Below, in pieces: positions 43,101 through 48,950 of a stretch of DNA of 64,000 nucleotides (positions are counted from its first letter, which is position 1; each line of letters opens with the position of its first letter). The stretch lies in NCBI RefSeq assembly GCF_024868665.1, contig NC_079895.1, positions 27,224,836 through 27,288,835 of the forward strand, read 5' to 3'. Under the pieces are notes generated by a model, which was given only the letters and a program-made list of their open reading frames with translations, was not told where the DNA came from and made no database searches. The position numbers and the translations under genes are program-made. This DNA comes from Triplophysa rosa (taxonomy: Eukaryota > Chordata > Actinopteri > Cypriniformes > Nemacheilidae).

Positions 43101-46100
43101 AATATTTTTTAAAGCATTTGCGTTATTTAGCAAAACGTTTGCTTTCCCTGAGATACACTGCGTTCCCTCACAAAAGTTTAGCATAGTCTCACAAATATAT
43201 TTGCGTTATCTCGCAAAACATTCTGCGAGATCTTGCAAACACTTCATGTTTAATGTCCCGCTGGCAGAGTTTCAGACTGGATCAGTACAATTAATAATGG
43301 ACCAATAACACTTGAGCTAAACGTTGTTATAACACAAATTACACATATTTCCTTAGACAAAGATCTACAAACTAATCTTCCTCAAAACAAGCCTAATAAA
43401 ATAAATTGCTCTCTATATGAGCAGGCGACATGGACAAGTCCAAAGGGAGCGTCTGCAAAGTGACTTCAAACCCGAAAAGCGTTACTACAAAAATAGTCAT
43501 AAACTTTAATGTTACACACAGTTCAGTTTACACATCAATGCTCTCCTGCTGATTTTTAACTGAATTTTGTTAACTACAGTATATAACATTGAAGTTTGAA
43601 AATTACTATTTTTGTATAGTAGCCAAATGCTTTTTGGTGTTTTGCACTTTGCAGACTATCCCTTCAGTCCCGTTTAGCTCAGTTTAGTTGTTTACATTAC
43701 ATGGAATGAGGTGTCAATTGTGTTGTAACAACGTTTAGCTCTCGAAGTTATTTGAATCTACTATTTATATGAACTGTACCATTGTTAATGTACGGAGCGG
43801 GACATTAAACATGAAGTGTTTGTCCGAACTCGCAGAATGTTTTGCAAGGGAAAAGCTTTGAAAAATATTTGTCTCTTCCCTCTCATATTTTTTCCACCAC
43901 CATGTCATTTAAGGGGCTCCGTACAATACAGTATCACCTCATCCACATCATTACTCGTCTATTCTGAATAAAAGACGTCATGTAAAATAAAGACAGTAGA
44001 TCTTTATGGATAATGTGCAGTAGCTCTAGGTGAACAGTGGTTACGAGATACTGTATTTTAGCACGTCTGGAACCGTGTATTCCAGTAAAAAAAGAAAAAT
44101 CATTCAATTATTTCTCTTCAATAAACACCAACAGAAACATCTCATCTGTGTCTCAGCTATTTCTCCTGAGAAAAAGAGGCAGAAATCTCTTCAAAAGAGA
44201 TCTCAACAATGTCTCAAACTGAGCTCAGATTTGTCAAGTCTGCAATCAAAATTGAAGATCTCAATATGAACTCAAACATTTCTCATCAAATTTACCCAGA
44301 TTATTTTACCTCTACAATTAAAAAAAATCTGAGACAAAGTTACTATGTAAATGAAAGAACTAATCTCCTGACTCTGAGCTATGAAAGAGCAACTTCTGAG
44401 CAATAACATTTTCCTCTGAGACTGATCAATCAGCAGACAAAACAATACAAATTCCAGATCAGAGATTATTTTATACGCTGGTGTCCACAGATGATTTCTA
44501 TGATTACTCAGTGGCAGCAGTTACAGAAAACATGTAAACATGACCTTTAGTCACAGAGAGAAAACTCGCTGTCCTATCAGATTATACACACACACACGAG
44601 ATGCTGTAGTAAAGGTCTGTGTTTGAATGAGGAGGAGTCCGAGAGGTTTGACTCAGAACACTGACATGAAGTGAATGATGTGAGATTCCCAACATCCTAC
44701 AACTGACACGAGATCAAAACTAAACCACCTCCATAAAACAAATGTTTCTTCTATTACTGAGCACGATTTGTCTCAGAGAGAGAGAGAGAGAGGTGCACTT
44801 AAACTGTATATTTACAAAAGTTGTTGCATGTCTTGTGTCAAAATATTTGATGACTGTGTAAAATAGTCACGAGACACGACAGAACCATTAAATTAAGAGC
44901 TCTCATCGGTTTGTTTAGGTTTCGGTTTTTGTGCTCAGTGGTTCAGCAGTGGAAGCAGACAGATTTGAAAAGATGACGTGTGTTTCTGCTCTTCTGCAGT
45001 TTAGTGCTACGGTTAACTATGAATTCACTGCTAACACAACTGTTGTTCAACATCAGAGAAACAAGCAGAACAACACCACAACATCCCCTCTGTCTGTCTT
45101 CACAAACACACATTCAGCATTCACACAGAAAGTTATTTTCTTGAAGATGTTCAGTGTGTCTATAGATGGGGAGGAGAGGGTTTGTGTCCCGCTCCTGTGG
45201 GCAGAGAGGAAGGAAGTGGTGTGGTGGAGGTCACTCTCTGAACAATACAAATCTAACACTGCCAGAGGAAAAACAACGGTGAGAACCAGGATGACCAGAC
45301 ACACACTCTTACACACAATAAACACCAACACATCAGTCTTCACATGTCATAACACCAGCTCCAGTATAATCCAGACCCTATGGGCGTTTGCTTGGCAAAG
45401 ATACAAATCTCTTTCAACCATACAACACAATATAGAACGTTTCATATTTACAAATTTGTCTGAACCGATTGTGTTCAAGTGCAGTATGTCAAACATTTCA
45501 AGATCTGGATCGGTTGTCGATGGCTCAGGGTTCAAAGTTCTTATTATTTGCATAGCTTGAGCCTCACTTTCCCATCACTCATCATTAATTCAACTACAGA
45601 AACACAATGAGAACACCAAGAACACAATGAAATCATCACTGCGCTATATAACACACTCATGTGCAAATGCATTATGCTAGAACATTTTTCGATTCAAACT
45701 TTACTTTGAATCAAAGGGATTTTAATGGCTGTTCATAGCCCGTCTTGTAGTTTACACGAGCGTCACATGGAAACATTGAATGTTTGACAGTCAGAAAGTG
45801 TTCAAACGCACAGCCTGTGTTTAGAAACGAATACAGGCCGACCGACTGATCCCATTCTGTCCGGCTCCTGCATGTCTTCACAGGTAAGGGGTTGGGCTAC
45901 ATTTTTATATAAGTGATGTCATAGGTGTCGCAGGTGGGTGTGTTGGGGAGTGATGTGAAGGGATTTATTATTGGCTCCAGGGTTTGGGAGTTCACTTCAG
46001 AGTCTTCAGAGAAAAACTCAAATGATGTGTTCTGATGTGTTAGACCTTTTAAACTTGTGGAAGAGAATCTATCATTTGTTTATGAAATAAAAATGATACC

Positions 46101-48496
46101 AGAAAAGTTTAAAAGTTTAAGAATTTTTAACTAGTGTAAAGCAGGCTTGGTACACGATTTTTAGGGAAAAAAAGAGAACTAAATGTCACCTTGTTTTCTT
46201 CAGTCAATGTTTTCAAATAAAAGCGGTAGTCCACTGTTTGTTTCAGACTTAGAAATTTGTGTATTAATATTTAGATACTGTATACCAGGCAATATATCGG
46301 TTATCGGCTTCCAATGTTAAAGGATTATCGGTTATCAGCCAACATTTACACAACGGTGCATCCCTACTTAAAAACTCAACTTTTCTGTGAACCTGTTGAA
46401 TAAAACTCTTTATTAAAAGAACGAATGTGTATCAATGCTTTCTCACTTTCGTAAGTCTCTTGAGGTAAAAGCGTTTGCTAAATGCTTAATGCTTTTAGAT
46501 GCATACATTTCTGAAAACAGTAGAAAAAAAACAGACAGTCTGATCAATTTGACGCTGATAATGCTGGGTTGTTTCAAACCATGTGGACGAGTCCAAACGC
46601 TGATTTAAATTACCCAAGACTCAACAAACGGCTTGCGACAACCAGCATTTTTAGTGTAGTATTTTCAGGCCGCTGCTCAAACTCAGGGTTACATGTTCGA
46701 ACAAATCAATGAAAAGTTGATTCAACACATAACTCAAATTGCACCGTTTGCGCTTGGGACATGAATAATATCATAAAAAATGACGTGGCTTGTCGAGGCG
46801 TGACGTTTTTAAACCATCTTATCATTTCTGTCTGGCATTTTACTTGCAGGTGTAAAACATCTGAAAACAAAATCAATATTCTTGCATTCCAGCAGGGACC
46901 ATCGTCCAGATTATCAAACACACTTTGGGGCCTAGCAACCACCTGGACTACCCTAGCAACCATCGAGCAACAACCTGCTGCAAAATGGTGAACGTTCCGA
47001 ACTGCCCTCATTTGTACGTTCGTATGGTCAAAGCGAAATGAATAAATGTAAATGCAGTGAGACTGAATCGATCCATACACCCGACTCTAGATGAAGCGTC
47101 ATCTGAACAAACATACTCGCACAAGCCTAAACACATATCCGTGGGATCTCTTGAGTCTTATACACACAATACATTTGTATCCAGAGGCATGTGAGCGCGT
47201 AAGCCACACAGATCTGACACAATCTCTCCATTATTCTTCAAACACAGAGTTGCATTTCACACTGTATTTACATGTCTCATGCAGGAATGTACGAATGTGT
47301 GCGACACTCACAATCCTTCATTCAGAGCACATTCTCATGGCTCCCATCAGACAAATCCCAGCATCCCGCGGTGGTGAACGTACTACTCCAGTATTGCTTC
47401 ATCTATGCTGCACGCCACGGTATATCGTGTGTACGGTTTCACACAATACAGTTCGGTTTGTGTGTCTGAGCAGCACATGATGTAACGGTACACCGCAAAA
47501 TCGCCAGTGTTAAAAAAGGTCCAATGAACTCTCACAGTGTATAATCCACAGTTTGAGAGCGTGGATTATATATACACTGTGAGTGTTAATTTGACCTTTT
47601 CTAACACTGGCGATTTTGCTGTGTAAACACTGAAAAGTGTAACGCTAGTGTTATCACGTGACCTCAGTTATGTTGTACATCCAACCTTTGTACAAGTACA
47701 ACCTTTGTGTACTGTTACTACTGTACGTACCGACTACTGGCAGAAAATACAGAGCTGAGAAAAAATATATATTATAATTATAAATATGAATTTTTAGTTT
47801 ATCTGTGACACTGGACATGGATGGTCACGGCACTGTGAAGTATGGTAACCAGTGTAGTGTGCTCTGTTGTGCACTGCATCCAGTGTAGTATGGTAGTACC
47901 CTATTCAGCTGTGTTCCTGCAGTTTCAATGACTCATTCACACAAGTCTGGACTCCAATCACTCCTTGCTCAAGACATCCCTAGAGTTCAGAGAAGAACAC
48001 AGAAACACTCAAGAATACATACTGGACACTGGCATACTTACAGAAGAGACATGCGGTACACTGGGCCTACAGTAACCTGAGGTCTTTACATCACATACAA
48101 ATCTTCAGTTTACTACAAGAAAATACCCTCAGACACAGGGTTTGGAGCATGAGCCTGAGACAACCACCCAAAATGTCCCCCAAGACCCCAACTGACCTGA
48201 GATGTGTTACACCAGAGTAAACAAAACTCAAGTATGAAGTGTACCTGACAGACGCATGCTGACTGGAGCCAGATCAGCCTTCACGTTAACATTCGGATGA
48301 TGCTGTGATAAAAATACTTCACACCTGAAGTAATCTGGAGTTAAGCATTTCAAGAGGTTCAAAGATCAGCGTGACCACAGGCGAAGATACTCACCACCAA
48401 CACCGACGTCCTGACCGCTTGACACGCGCTTTGACGCAGCTCCGCCGCCGTGCCCGGTTTACTCAGACCGCGCGTGAACTTACGCGTCTCCGACAT
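656..48496 (-). CDS. dock9: dock9 (zizimin-1), DOCK-D class Cdc42 guanine-nucleotide exchange factor, 3' end off window
   Basis: DOCK9 activates Cdc42 through its C-terminal DHR-2 domain and binds membranes through a PH domain and a C2-like DHR-1 domain. Fifty exons on the minus strand, each bounded by AG/GT and all phase-compatible, give 1944 codons. Domain order in window numbering: N-terminal DOCK-D region 1-165, PH about 168-285 (exons 6-8), DHR-1 about 605-790 (exons 16-21), armadillo-like middle, and DHR-2 from about 1550 (exons 43-50). The last ~119 codons of a ~2069-residue family protein lie beyond position 1. Peptides such as [20 protein letters not shown] and [20 protein letters not shown] match DOCK9 better than DOCK10 or DOCK11. 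Exon 2 carries an in-frame TGA at 34710-34712; all other exons are open. Two first exons (48395-48496 and 37016-37126) can both join exon 2. Whether this copy is fully functional is uncertain. Confidence 0.95.
1481..1691 (-). CDS. dock9: dock9 exon 49, DHR-2
   Basis: Encodes [32 protein letters not shown] and [11 protein letters not shown]. Phase 0 to 1. Part of lobes B and C that contact Cdc42. Confidence 0.96.
2064..2210 (-). CDS. dock9: dock9 exon 48, DHR-2
   Basis: Encodes [20 protein letters not shown] and [20 protein letters not shown], part of DHR-2 lobe B. Phase 0 to 0. Confidence 0.97.
2285..3246. mobile_element. Non-autonomous hAT-like element in dock9 intron 47
   Basis: Begins CAGTGTTGGGCA and ends TGCCAAACACTT, flanked by a perfect 8-bp duplication CAGTGAAC (2277-2284 and 3247-3254). 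Same family type as 12353-13356. Confidence 0.9.
3341..3883. mobile_element. Short inverted-repeat DNA transposon
   Basis: Starts GGGGTCATATGGCG and ends TGTCATATGACCCC. The first ~205 bp recur in inverted orientation at 367-573. Confidence 0.75.
4427..4540 (-). CDS. dock9: dock9 exon 47, DHR-2
   Basis: Encodes [18 protein letters not shown] then [20 protein letters not shown]. Phase 0 to 0. Some mammalian isoforms carry a small extra exon after FFGQ; I did not find one here. Confidence 0.95.
5181..5303 (-). CDS. dock9: dock9 exon 46, DHR-2
   Basis: Encodes [20 protein letters not shown] and [11 protein letters not shown]. Phase 0 to 0. Confidence 0.95.
5800..5906 (-). CDS. dock9: dock9 exon 45, DHR-2
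   Basis: Encodes [10 protein letters not shown] then [20 protein letters not shown]. Phase 1 to 0. Confidence 0.96.
6615..6672 (-). CDS. dock9: dock9 exon 44, DHR-2
   Basis: A 58-bp exon encoding [20 protein letters not shown] in DHR-2 lobe A. Phase 0 to 1. Confidence 0.95.
6750..6965 (-). CDS. dock9: dock9 exon 43, start of DHR-2
   Basis: Encodes [40 protein letters not shown] and [13 protein letters not shown], the invariant start of the DHR-2 GEF domain (lobe A). Phase 0 to 0. Confidence 0.96.
7041..7154 (-). CDS. dock9: dock9 exon 42
   Basis: Encodes [20 protein letters not shown] and [12 protein letters not shown]. Phase 0 to 0. Confidence 0.95.
7231..7413 (-). CDS. dock9: dock9 exon 41
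   Basis: Encodes [11 protein letters not shown] then [20 protein letters not shown] and KSFVRTHLQ. Phase 0 to 0. Confidence 0.95.
7611..7904. mobile_element. Short AT-rich MITE-like repeat
   Basis: Begins GGTAACACTTTACAAGG and ends TTGTAAAGCGTTACC; interior full of TAACATTAAC-type runs. Lies in dock9 intron 40. The rest of 7905-8400 shows nothing else. Confidence 0.65.
8401..8538 (-). CDS. dock9: dock9 exon 40
   Basis: Encodes [20 protein letters not shown] and [11 protein letters not shown]. Phase 0 to 0. Confidence 0.95.
8625..8740 (-). CDS. dock9: dock9 exon 39
   Basis: Encodes [14 protein letters not shown] then [20 protein letters not shown]. Phase 1 to 0. Confidence 0.95.
8839..8975 (-). 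CDS. dock9: dock9 exon 38
   Basis: Encodes [10 protein letters not shown] then [20 protein letters not shown] and LDNSYTFNH. This corresponds to the longer DOCK9 splice form with the SQTLPVSR insert. Phase 2 to 1. Confidence 0.94.
9045..9092 (-). CDS. dock9: dock9 exon 37 (48 bp)
   Basis: Small exon encoding [15 protein letters not shown], too short for a normal ORF search. Junction phases on both sides fit (CA|A and AG|G). Confidence 0.93.
9228..9294 (-). CDS. dock9: dock9 exon 36
   Basis: Encodes [20 protein letters not shown]. Phase 1 to 2. Confidence 0.94.
9360..9638. mobile_element. MITE-like inverted-repeat element
   Basis: Ends CAGAGCCGTTG and CAACGGCTCTG are exact inverted repeats 279 bp apart, in dock9 intron 35. 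No clean target duplication seen. Confidence 0.6.
10225..10340 (-). repeat. tRNA-derived SINE fragment
   Basis: The minus strand reads GTAGCTCAGTGGTTACAGCA (A box) and GGGTTCGATCCAGGG (B box). It lacks a foldable acceptor stem and continues into an unrelated tail, so it is a SINE head rather than a tRNA gene. Confidence 0.65.
10407..10521 (-). CDS. dock9: dock9 exon 35
   Basis: Encodes [20 protein letters not shown]. Phase 0 to 1. Confidence 0.95.
11402..11526 (-). CDS. dock9: dock9 exon 34
   Basis: Encodes [20 protein letters not shown], a Ser-rich likely phosphorylated loop; ends PLDK. Phase 1 to 0. Confidence 0.94.
11598..11706 (-). CDS. dock9: dock9 exon 33
   Basis: Encodes [20 protein letters not shown] and LFGVISGA. 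Phase 0 to 1. Confidence 0.93.
11853..11966 (-). CDS. dock9: dock9 exon 32
   Basis: Encodes [20 protein letters not shown]. Phase 0 to 0. Confidence 0.94.
12096..12274 (-). CDS. dock9: dock9 exon 31
   Basis: Encodes [11 protein letters not shown] then [20 protein letters not shown] and [11 protein letters not shown]. Phase 1 to 0. Confidence 0.95.
12353..13356. mobile_element. Non-autonomous hAT-like element in dock9 intron 30
   Basis: Terminal repeats CAGTGTTGGG and CCCAACACTG bound 1004 bp. The flanks GTCTCACC (12345-12352) and CTCTCACC (13357-13364) form an 8-bp target duplication with one mismatch. No transposase frame. The insertion abuts the exon 30 donor. Confidence 0.9.
13364..13475 (-). 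CDS. dock9: dock9 exon 30, donor next to a hAT-like insertion
   Basis: Encodes [20 protein letters not shown]. Its donor is G|gtgagag, immediately followed by the end of the element 12353-13356. The donor lies within the target-site duplication. Phase 0 to 1. Confidence 0.95.
13679..14010. repeat. Dispersed repeat with a nested fragment
   Basis: Starts TTAAAGTCCCAGTGAAATT and ends CGGGGACTTGAAA. A second element (CAGTGCTGTCAATCGATTAA ... GATTAATCGC) has inserted near 13747. Related copies lie at 17438-17775 and 21340-21640. Confidence 0.6.
14042..14125 (-). CDS. dock9: dock9 exon 29
   Basis: Encodes [20 protein letters not shown], the strongly conserved CFTFMDRG motif. Phase 0 to 0. Confidence 0.95.
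14219..14365 (-). CDS. dock9: dock9 exon 28
   Basis: Encodes [20 protein letters not shown] and [11 protein letters not shown]. Phase 0 to 0. Confidence 0.94.
14442..14513 (-). CDS. dock9: dock9 exon 27
   Basis: Encodes [20 protein letters not shown] then GKVK. Phase 0 to 0. Confidence 0.94.
14601..14723 (-). CDS. dock9: dock9 exon 26
   Basis: Encodes [20 protein letters not shown]. Phase 0 to 0. Confidence 0.94.
14825..14894 (-). CDS. dock9: dock9 exon 25
   Basis: Encodes [20 protein letters not shown], highly conserved in DOCK-D proteins. Phase 2 to 0. Confidence 0.95.
14978..15093 (-). CDS. dock9: dock9 exon 24
   Basis: Encodes SLHAMEA then [20 protein letters not shown]; helical, armadillo-like region. 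Phase 0 to 2. Confidence 0.94.
15176..15262 (-). CDS. dock9: dock9 exon 23
   Basis: Encodes [20 protein letters not shown] then ELVKYLK. Phase 0 to 0. Confidence 0.94.
16072..16161 (-). CDS. dock9: dock9 exon 22
   Basis: Encodes [20 protein letters not shown]; ends VYTQ|gtactc. Phase 0 to 0. Confidence 0.94.
16311..16429 (-). CDS. dock9: dock9 exon 21, end of DHR-1
   Basis: Encodes [20 protein letters not shown] and [10 protein letters not shown]. Phase 1 to 0. Confidence 0.94.
16687..16810 (-). CDS. dock9: dock9 exon 20, DHR-1
   Basis: Encodes [20 protein letters not shown], the conserved IELP...HHLLFTF motif of DHR-1. Phase 0 to 1. Confidence 0.95.
16888..16980 (-). CDS. dock9: dock9 exon 19, DHR-1
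   Basis: Encodes [20 protein letters not shown] and [11 protein letters not shown]. Phase 0 to 0. Confidence 0.94.
17167..17232 (-). CDS. dock9: dock9 exon 18, DHR-1
   Basis: Encodes [20 protein letters not shown], a core DHR-1 strand. Phase 0 to 0. Confidence 0.94.
17438..17775. repeat. Second copy of the TTAAAGTCCCAGTGAAA repeat
   Basis: Shares the left end and CATGAAATATTGCAGC with 13679-14010, plus CTTTTATACATCCAATC and GCCACGCCC. It is in dock9 intron 17. Confidence 0.6.
17816..18003 (-). CDS. dock9: dock9 exon 17, DHR-1 (C2-like) start
   Basis: Encodes [20 protein letters not shown] and [18 protein letters not shown], the start of the DHR-1 membrane-binding domain. The acceptor cctgtag|ACTG gives the phase-1 junction and NCVTASHLP, which aligns with mammalian NYVNSSYIP. 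Confidence 0.93.
18163..18242 (-). CDS. dock9: dock9 exon 16
   Basis: Encodes [20 protein letters not shown], leading into DHR-1. Ends AGC A|gtaaga in phase 1. Confidence 0.93.
18346..18468 (-). CDS. dock9: dock9 exon 15
   Basis: Encodes [20 protein letters not shown] and KLLADFR; phase 2 at both ends. Confidence 0.94.
18705..18787 (-). CDS. dock9: dock9 exon 14
   Basis: Encodes [11 protein letters not shown] then [16 protein letters not shown]; ends AG|gtgag in phase 2. Confidence 0.94.
18960..19082 (-). CDS. dock9: dock9 exon 13
   Basis: Encodes [20 protein letters not shown] and [16 protein letters not shown]. Phase 0 to 0. Confidence 0.95.
19085..19118. repeat. (CA)n microsatellite beside exon 13 acceptor
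   Basis: On the coding strand this is (TG)17 immediately upstream of the TAG acceptor, in place of a normal polypyrimidine tract. Confidence 0.9.
20336..20524 (-). CDS. dock9: dock9 exon 12
   Basis: Encodes [20 protein letters not shown] then a Ser/Pro-rich stretch ending GIQYPRQ. Phase 0 to 0. Confidence 0.95.
20608..20748 (-). CDS. dock9: dock9 exon 11
   Basis: Encodes [20 protein letters not shown] and [18 protein letters not shown]. The ENEEGPTTN ending is a DOCK9 signature. Phase 0 to 0. Confidence 0.95.
20830..20904 (-). CDS. dock9: dock9 exon 10
   Basis: Encodes [15 protein letters not shown] after SARDIESKM. Phase 0 to 0. Confidence 0.92.
21340..21880. repeat. Repeat remnants in dock9 intron 9
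   Basis: 21340-21640 is a diverged member of the TTAAAGTCCC family (ends CGACTTTAAGTC). 21640-21880 belongs to another dispersed family with relatives at 44140-44425 (inverted) and 59850-60000, sharing CACATGAAGAGTCTGGAGGT. Confidence 0.5.
21983..22035 (-). CDS. dock9: dock9 exon 9
   Basis: A short 53-bp exon encoding [17 protein letters not shown], a flexible Ser-rich linker after PH. It aligns loosely with the mammalian segment; its phase fits both neighbours. Confidence 0.85.
22132..22306 (-). CDS. dock9: dock9 exon 8, end of PH domain
   Basis: Encodes [20 protein letters not shown] and the C-terminal PH helix ([12 protein letters not shown]), ending GDLHD in phase 1. Confidence 0.95.
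23486..24036. mobile_element. Harbinger-like MITE, copy 1
   Basis: Ends GGCTGTGTTCACATTTGACT and (reverse) GGCCATGTTCACACTTGACT. Flanked by TAA on both sides (23483-23485 and 24037-24039), the 3-bp duplication typical of PIF/Harbinger elements. The inverted relative is at 33697-34287. Confidence 0.8.
24130..24415. repeat. AT-rich transposon remnant
   Basis: GCATCCAGAATAAAAGCTTG near the left and CTTTATTCTGGAAGCG near the right are inverted, with TATA-rich filler between, as in common fish repeats ending near AATCGCATCC. Confidence 0.5.
25453..25587 (-). CDS. dock9: dock9 exon 7, PH domain
   Basis: Encodes [20 protein letters not shown] and continues to [17 protein letters not shown]. The basic KRR and following aromatics are typical of the PH lipid-binding face. 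Phase 0 to 0. Confidence 0.95.
25676..25765 (-). CDS. dock9: dock9 exon 6, start of PH domain
   Basis: Encodes [20 protein letters not shown], the first strand of the PH domain. Phase 0 to 0. Confidence 0.94.
26025..26260. mobile_element. MITE with CCCGGTTTCACAGAC ends
   Basis: CCCGGTTTCACAGACACGGC at the left and GTCTGTGAAACCGGG at the right are inverted repeats. It lies in dock9 intron 5. Confidence 0.75.
26270..26645. repeat. Unclassified GTATAC/TACGC-rich repeat
   Basis: Rich in GTATAC and CGCGTACGCG words, CpG-dense for an intron, no frame or clear ends. Likely transposon-derived. Confidence 0.35.
27240..27330 (+). repeat. Degenerate tRNA-SINE remnant
   Basis: A B-box-like AGGTTTGATTCC is followed by GCATATCGCTCTGGATAAAT, the usual 3' tail of fish SINEs. 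Confidence 0.5.
28513..28582 (-). CDS. dock9: dock9 exon 5
   Basis: Encodes [14 protein letters not shown], the acidic stretch before the PH domain. The acceptor cacag|GAAAG was chosen over a nearby AG because only it fits the phase-2 junction with exon 4. Confidence 0.92.
29764..29846 (-). CDS. dock9: dock9 exon 4
   Basis: Encodes [20 protein letters not shown], one of the most conserved DOCK-D N-terminal motifs. Phase 0 start, phase 2 end (TC|gtaaga). Confidence 0.93.
29955..30005 (+). repeat. tRNA-SINE head fragment
   Basis: GGTGCTCAAGCGGAGAGCAC and CAGGTTTGATTCTGACC resemble tRNA A and B boxes, followed by a CT microsatellite at 30001-30031. Confidence 0.4.
30898..31154. mobile_element. 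hAT/Charlie-type short element
   Basis: Starts CAGTGGTTGTCAAACG and ends GTTTGAGAACCAACG. A perfect 8-bp duplication CAATAAAT flanks it (30890-30897 and 31155-31162). Confidence 0.9.
31316..31405 (-). CDS. dock9: dock9 exon 3
   Basis: Thirty codons, phase 0 to 0, encoding [20 protein letters not shown] and ending FVQE|gtaat. Matches the DOCK-D N-terminal region. Confidence 0.92.
31406..34676. other. dock9 intron between exons 2 and 3, no genes seen
   Basis: Contains the MITE 33697-34287 and an Angel-like end near 33300-33372 (TGAACTACTCCTTTAAT). The rest is unique AT-rich DNA. Confidence 0.65.
33697..34287. mobile_element. Harbinger-like MITE, copy 2 (inverted relative to copy 1)
   Basis: Ends GGCCGCGTTCAGACTTGACT and AGTCAAGTCTGAACACGGCC are near-perfect inverted repeats. 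The interior matches the reverse complement of 23486-24036 over most of its length. Confidence 0.8.
34677..34793 (-). CDS. dock9: dock9 exon 2, with in-frame TGA
   Basis: Encodes [20 protein letters not shown], then Leu, then TGA (34712-34710), then [11 protein letters not shown]. The family has Arg at the TGA position. Acceptor and donor are intact. The exon is 117 bp, phase 0 to 0, so skipping it would keep frame. Both first exons splice into it. Confidence 0.9.
34973..35011. repeat. (TG)n microsatellite
   Basis: About 19 TG units in the intron 5' of dock9 exon 2. Confidence 0.95.
35473..35545 (+). repeat. tRNA-SINE head fragment
   Basis: GTAGCCGAGTAGTAAAATAT (A-box-like) and GCAGGTTTGATTCCAGC (B box). 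Not a tRNA gene, since no acceptor stem closes. Confidence 0.5.
36005..36268. mobile_element. MITE-like element
   Basis: TTAAGGCCATTGCACAT at the left and ATGTGCAAAGACCTTTAA at the right are imperfect inverted repeats. It lies between dock9 exons 1b and 2. Confidence 0.6.
37016..37126 (-). CDS. dock9: dock9 exon 1b (alternative first coding exon)
   Basis: A 37-codon open exon starting at ATG 37126-37124 and containing [20 protein letters not shown]. An in-frame TGA lies 15 bases upstream of the ATG. It ends CAG|gtcaga in phase 0, the phase exon 2 needs. DOCK9 is known to use more than one first exon, but I cannot match this peptide to a named isoform from memory. Confidence 0.65.
37655..37875. 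repeat. MITE remnant with CCCAAAT ... ATTTGGGACGC ends
   Basis: GTGGCCCAAATGACATACTA and AGTGCGCGATTTGGGACGC form partial inverted ends of a common fish repeat. Confidence 0.5.
38219..38332. repeat. CA/CG microsatellite
   Basis: Compound (CA)n with interspersed CGCGCA and GCAC units; alternating purine-pyrimidine sequence prone to Z-DNA. Confidence 0.95.
39646..39928. repeat. Two adjacent microsatellites: TG/CG and (CA)n
   Basis: 39646-39703 is GCGTGCGTG-rich; 39850-39927 is an almost pure (CA)39. The 146 bp between is ordinary sequence. Confidence 0.95.
40718..41136. mobile_element. Angel-type palindromic MITE
   Basis: TTAAAGGGATACTTCACCC starts the element and its complement ends it. The two arms (about 172 bp each) are nearly identical inverted copies around a loop of about 85 bp. 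This matches the Angel family of cyprinid MITEs as I recall it. It lies in dock9 intron 1. Confidence 0.88.
41412..42544. mobile_element. Non-autonomous element with TAGGGATGGACGATAT ends
   Basis: Left end TAGGGATGGACGATATT; right end ATATCGCCCATCCTA. Interior has many ATATCGT words, no transposase frame. Confidence 0.7.
43048..43921. mobile_element. Element with long terminal inverted repeats and TA target site
   Basis: CGGAGCCCCTTAAGCGACAT at the left mirrors ATGTCATTTAAGGGGCTCCG at the right. Inverted homology continues inward to CATTAAACATGAAGTGTTTG, about 200 bp per arm with gaps. TA flanks both ends, as for Tc1/mariner-type insertion. Confidence 0.8.
44140..44425. repeat. Dispersed repeat, inverted relative of 21640-21880
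   Basis: Shares CTCAAACTGAGCTCAGATTT and GTCTCAGCTATTTCTCCTGA words with the copies near 21640 and 59850. Confidence 0.4.
46290..46375. repeat. hAT-type end fragment
   Basis: TATCGGTTATCGGCTTCC runs to GGTGCATCCCTA, the usual right end of a common fish hAT element; the other end is absent. Confidence 0.45.
47489..47625. mobile_element. Short near-palindromic MITE
   Basis: ACACCGCAAAATCGCCAGTG pairs with CACTGGCGATTTTGCTGTGT; inner arms also pair around AATCCACAGTTTGAGAGCGT. Flanked by TA. Confidence 0.75.
48395..48496 (-). CDS. dock9: dock9 exon 1a (main first coding exon)
   Basis: Encodes the DOCK9 N-terminus, 34 codons including [23 protein letters not shown] is at 48496-48494 with an in-frame TAG nine bases upstream, so this is the first usable Met in its frame. 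It ends GTG|gtgagt in phase 0, matching exon 2. It lies in a CpG-rich block. Confidence 0.93.
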
Positions 48497-48950
48497 AACT
48501 GACTAGAAACTGTCATTTATTTACGCCACAGCGTTAATTAAACTAATTTAAAAACAAGAAAAGTCGGTTTTCTCCGATGTCCCGACCGCGAGCGCACACC
48601 TTTGCGAGTGTCCAAGAGATAAAAGTCCTTCTGAAACACCTTCTGCTCGTCGGACCTTTAAATCTCATGGTAAACGATCGCGTTAGATCCGTTAACGTTA
48701 CTCCATGTTTTCGGTGGCTGGAGGTCACTTTTGCGGTGTGCACGGTGCTTTCCCCCGTGCTGTCATGTCTCGTGTGCGTTTGTGTGTGTCGGGAGGTTTA
48801 ACACGCGTAATCTCGTCGAGTCTAAACTCCCGCCCGCCTCCACTCAGAGAATTTACCGATCGTACTATGGCGAAGGTTAGCTTCGTGATATTCATGAGCC
48901 AACGGCTCGCCATAGGACCGCTGCCTACACGTCATCACAATATTATCAAT
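48497..48950 (-). promoter_or_regulatory. dock9: CpG-rich dock9 promoter region
   Basis: Dense CpG dinucleotides run through exon 1a and upstream, in contrast to the surrounding AT-rich DNA. No TATA box is placed convincingly. A near-palindromic pair TATGGCGA ... TCGCCATA lies near 48867-48915. CpG island promoters are usual for DOCK genes. Confidence 0.55.

Larger units (their letters stand above)
37127..48394. other. dock9 intron 1 (11.3 kb), no genes seen
   Basis: Holds the microsatellites and DNA elements listed separately (40718, 41412, 43048, 47489 and others). The longest open frame, 44931-45560 plus, has no recognisable domain or codon bias. Confidence 0.7.

Noticed and set aside
44931..45560. 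209-codon open frame on the plus strand in dock9 intron 1
   Set aside because: No domain, signal peptide or conserved motif recognised; composition looks random and the opposite strand is also partly open.
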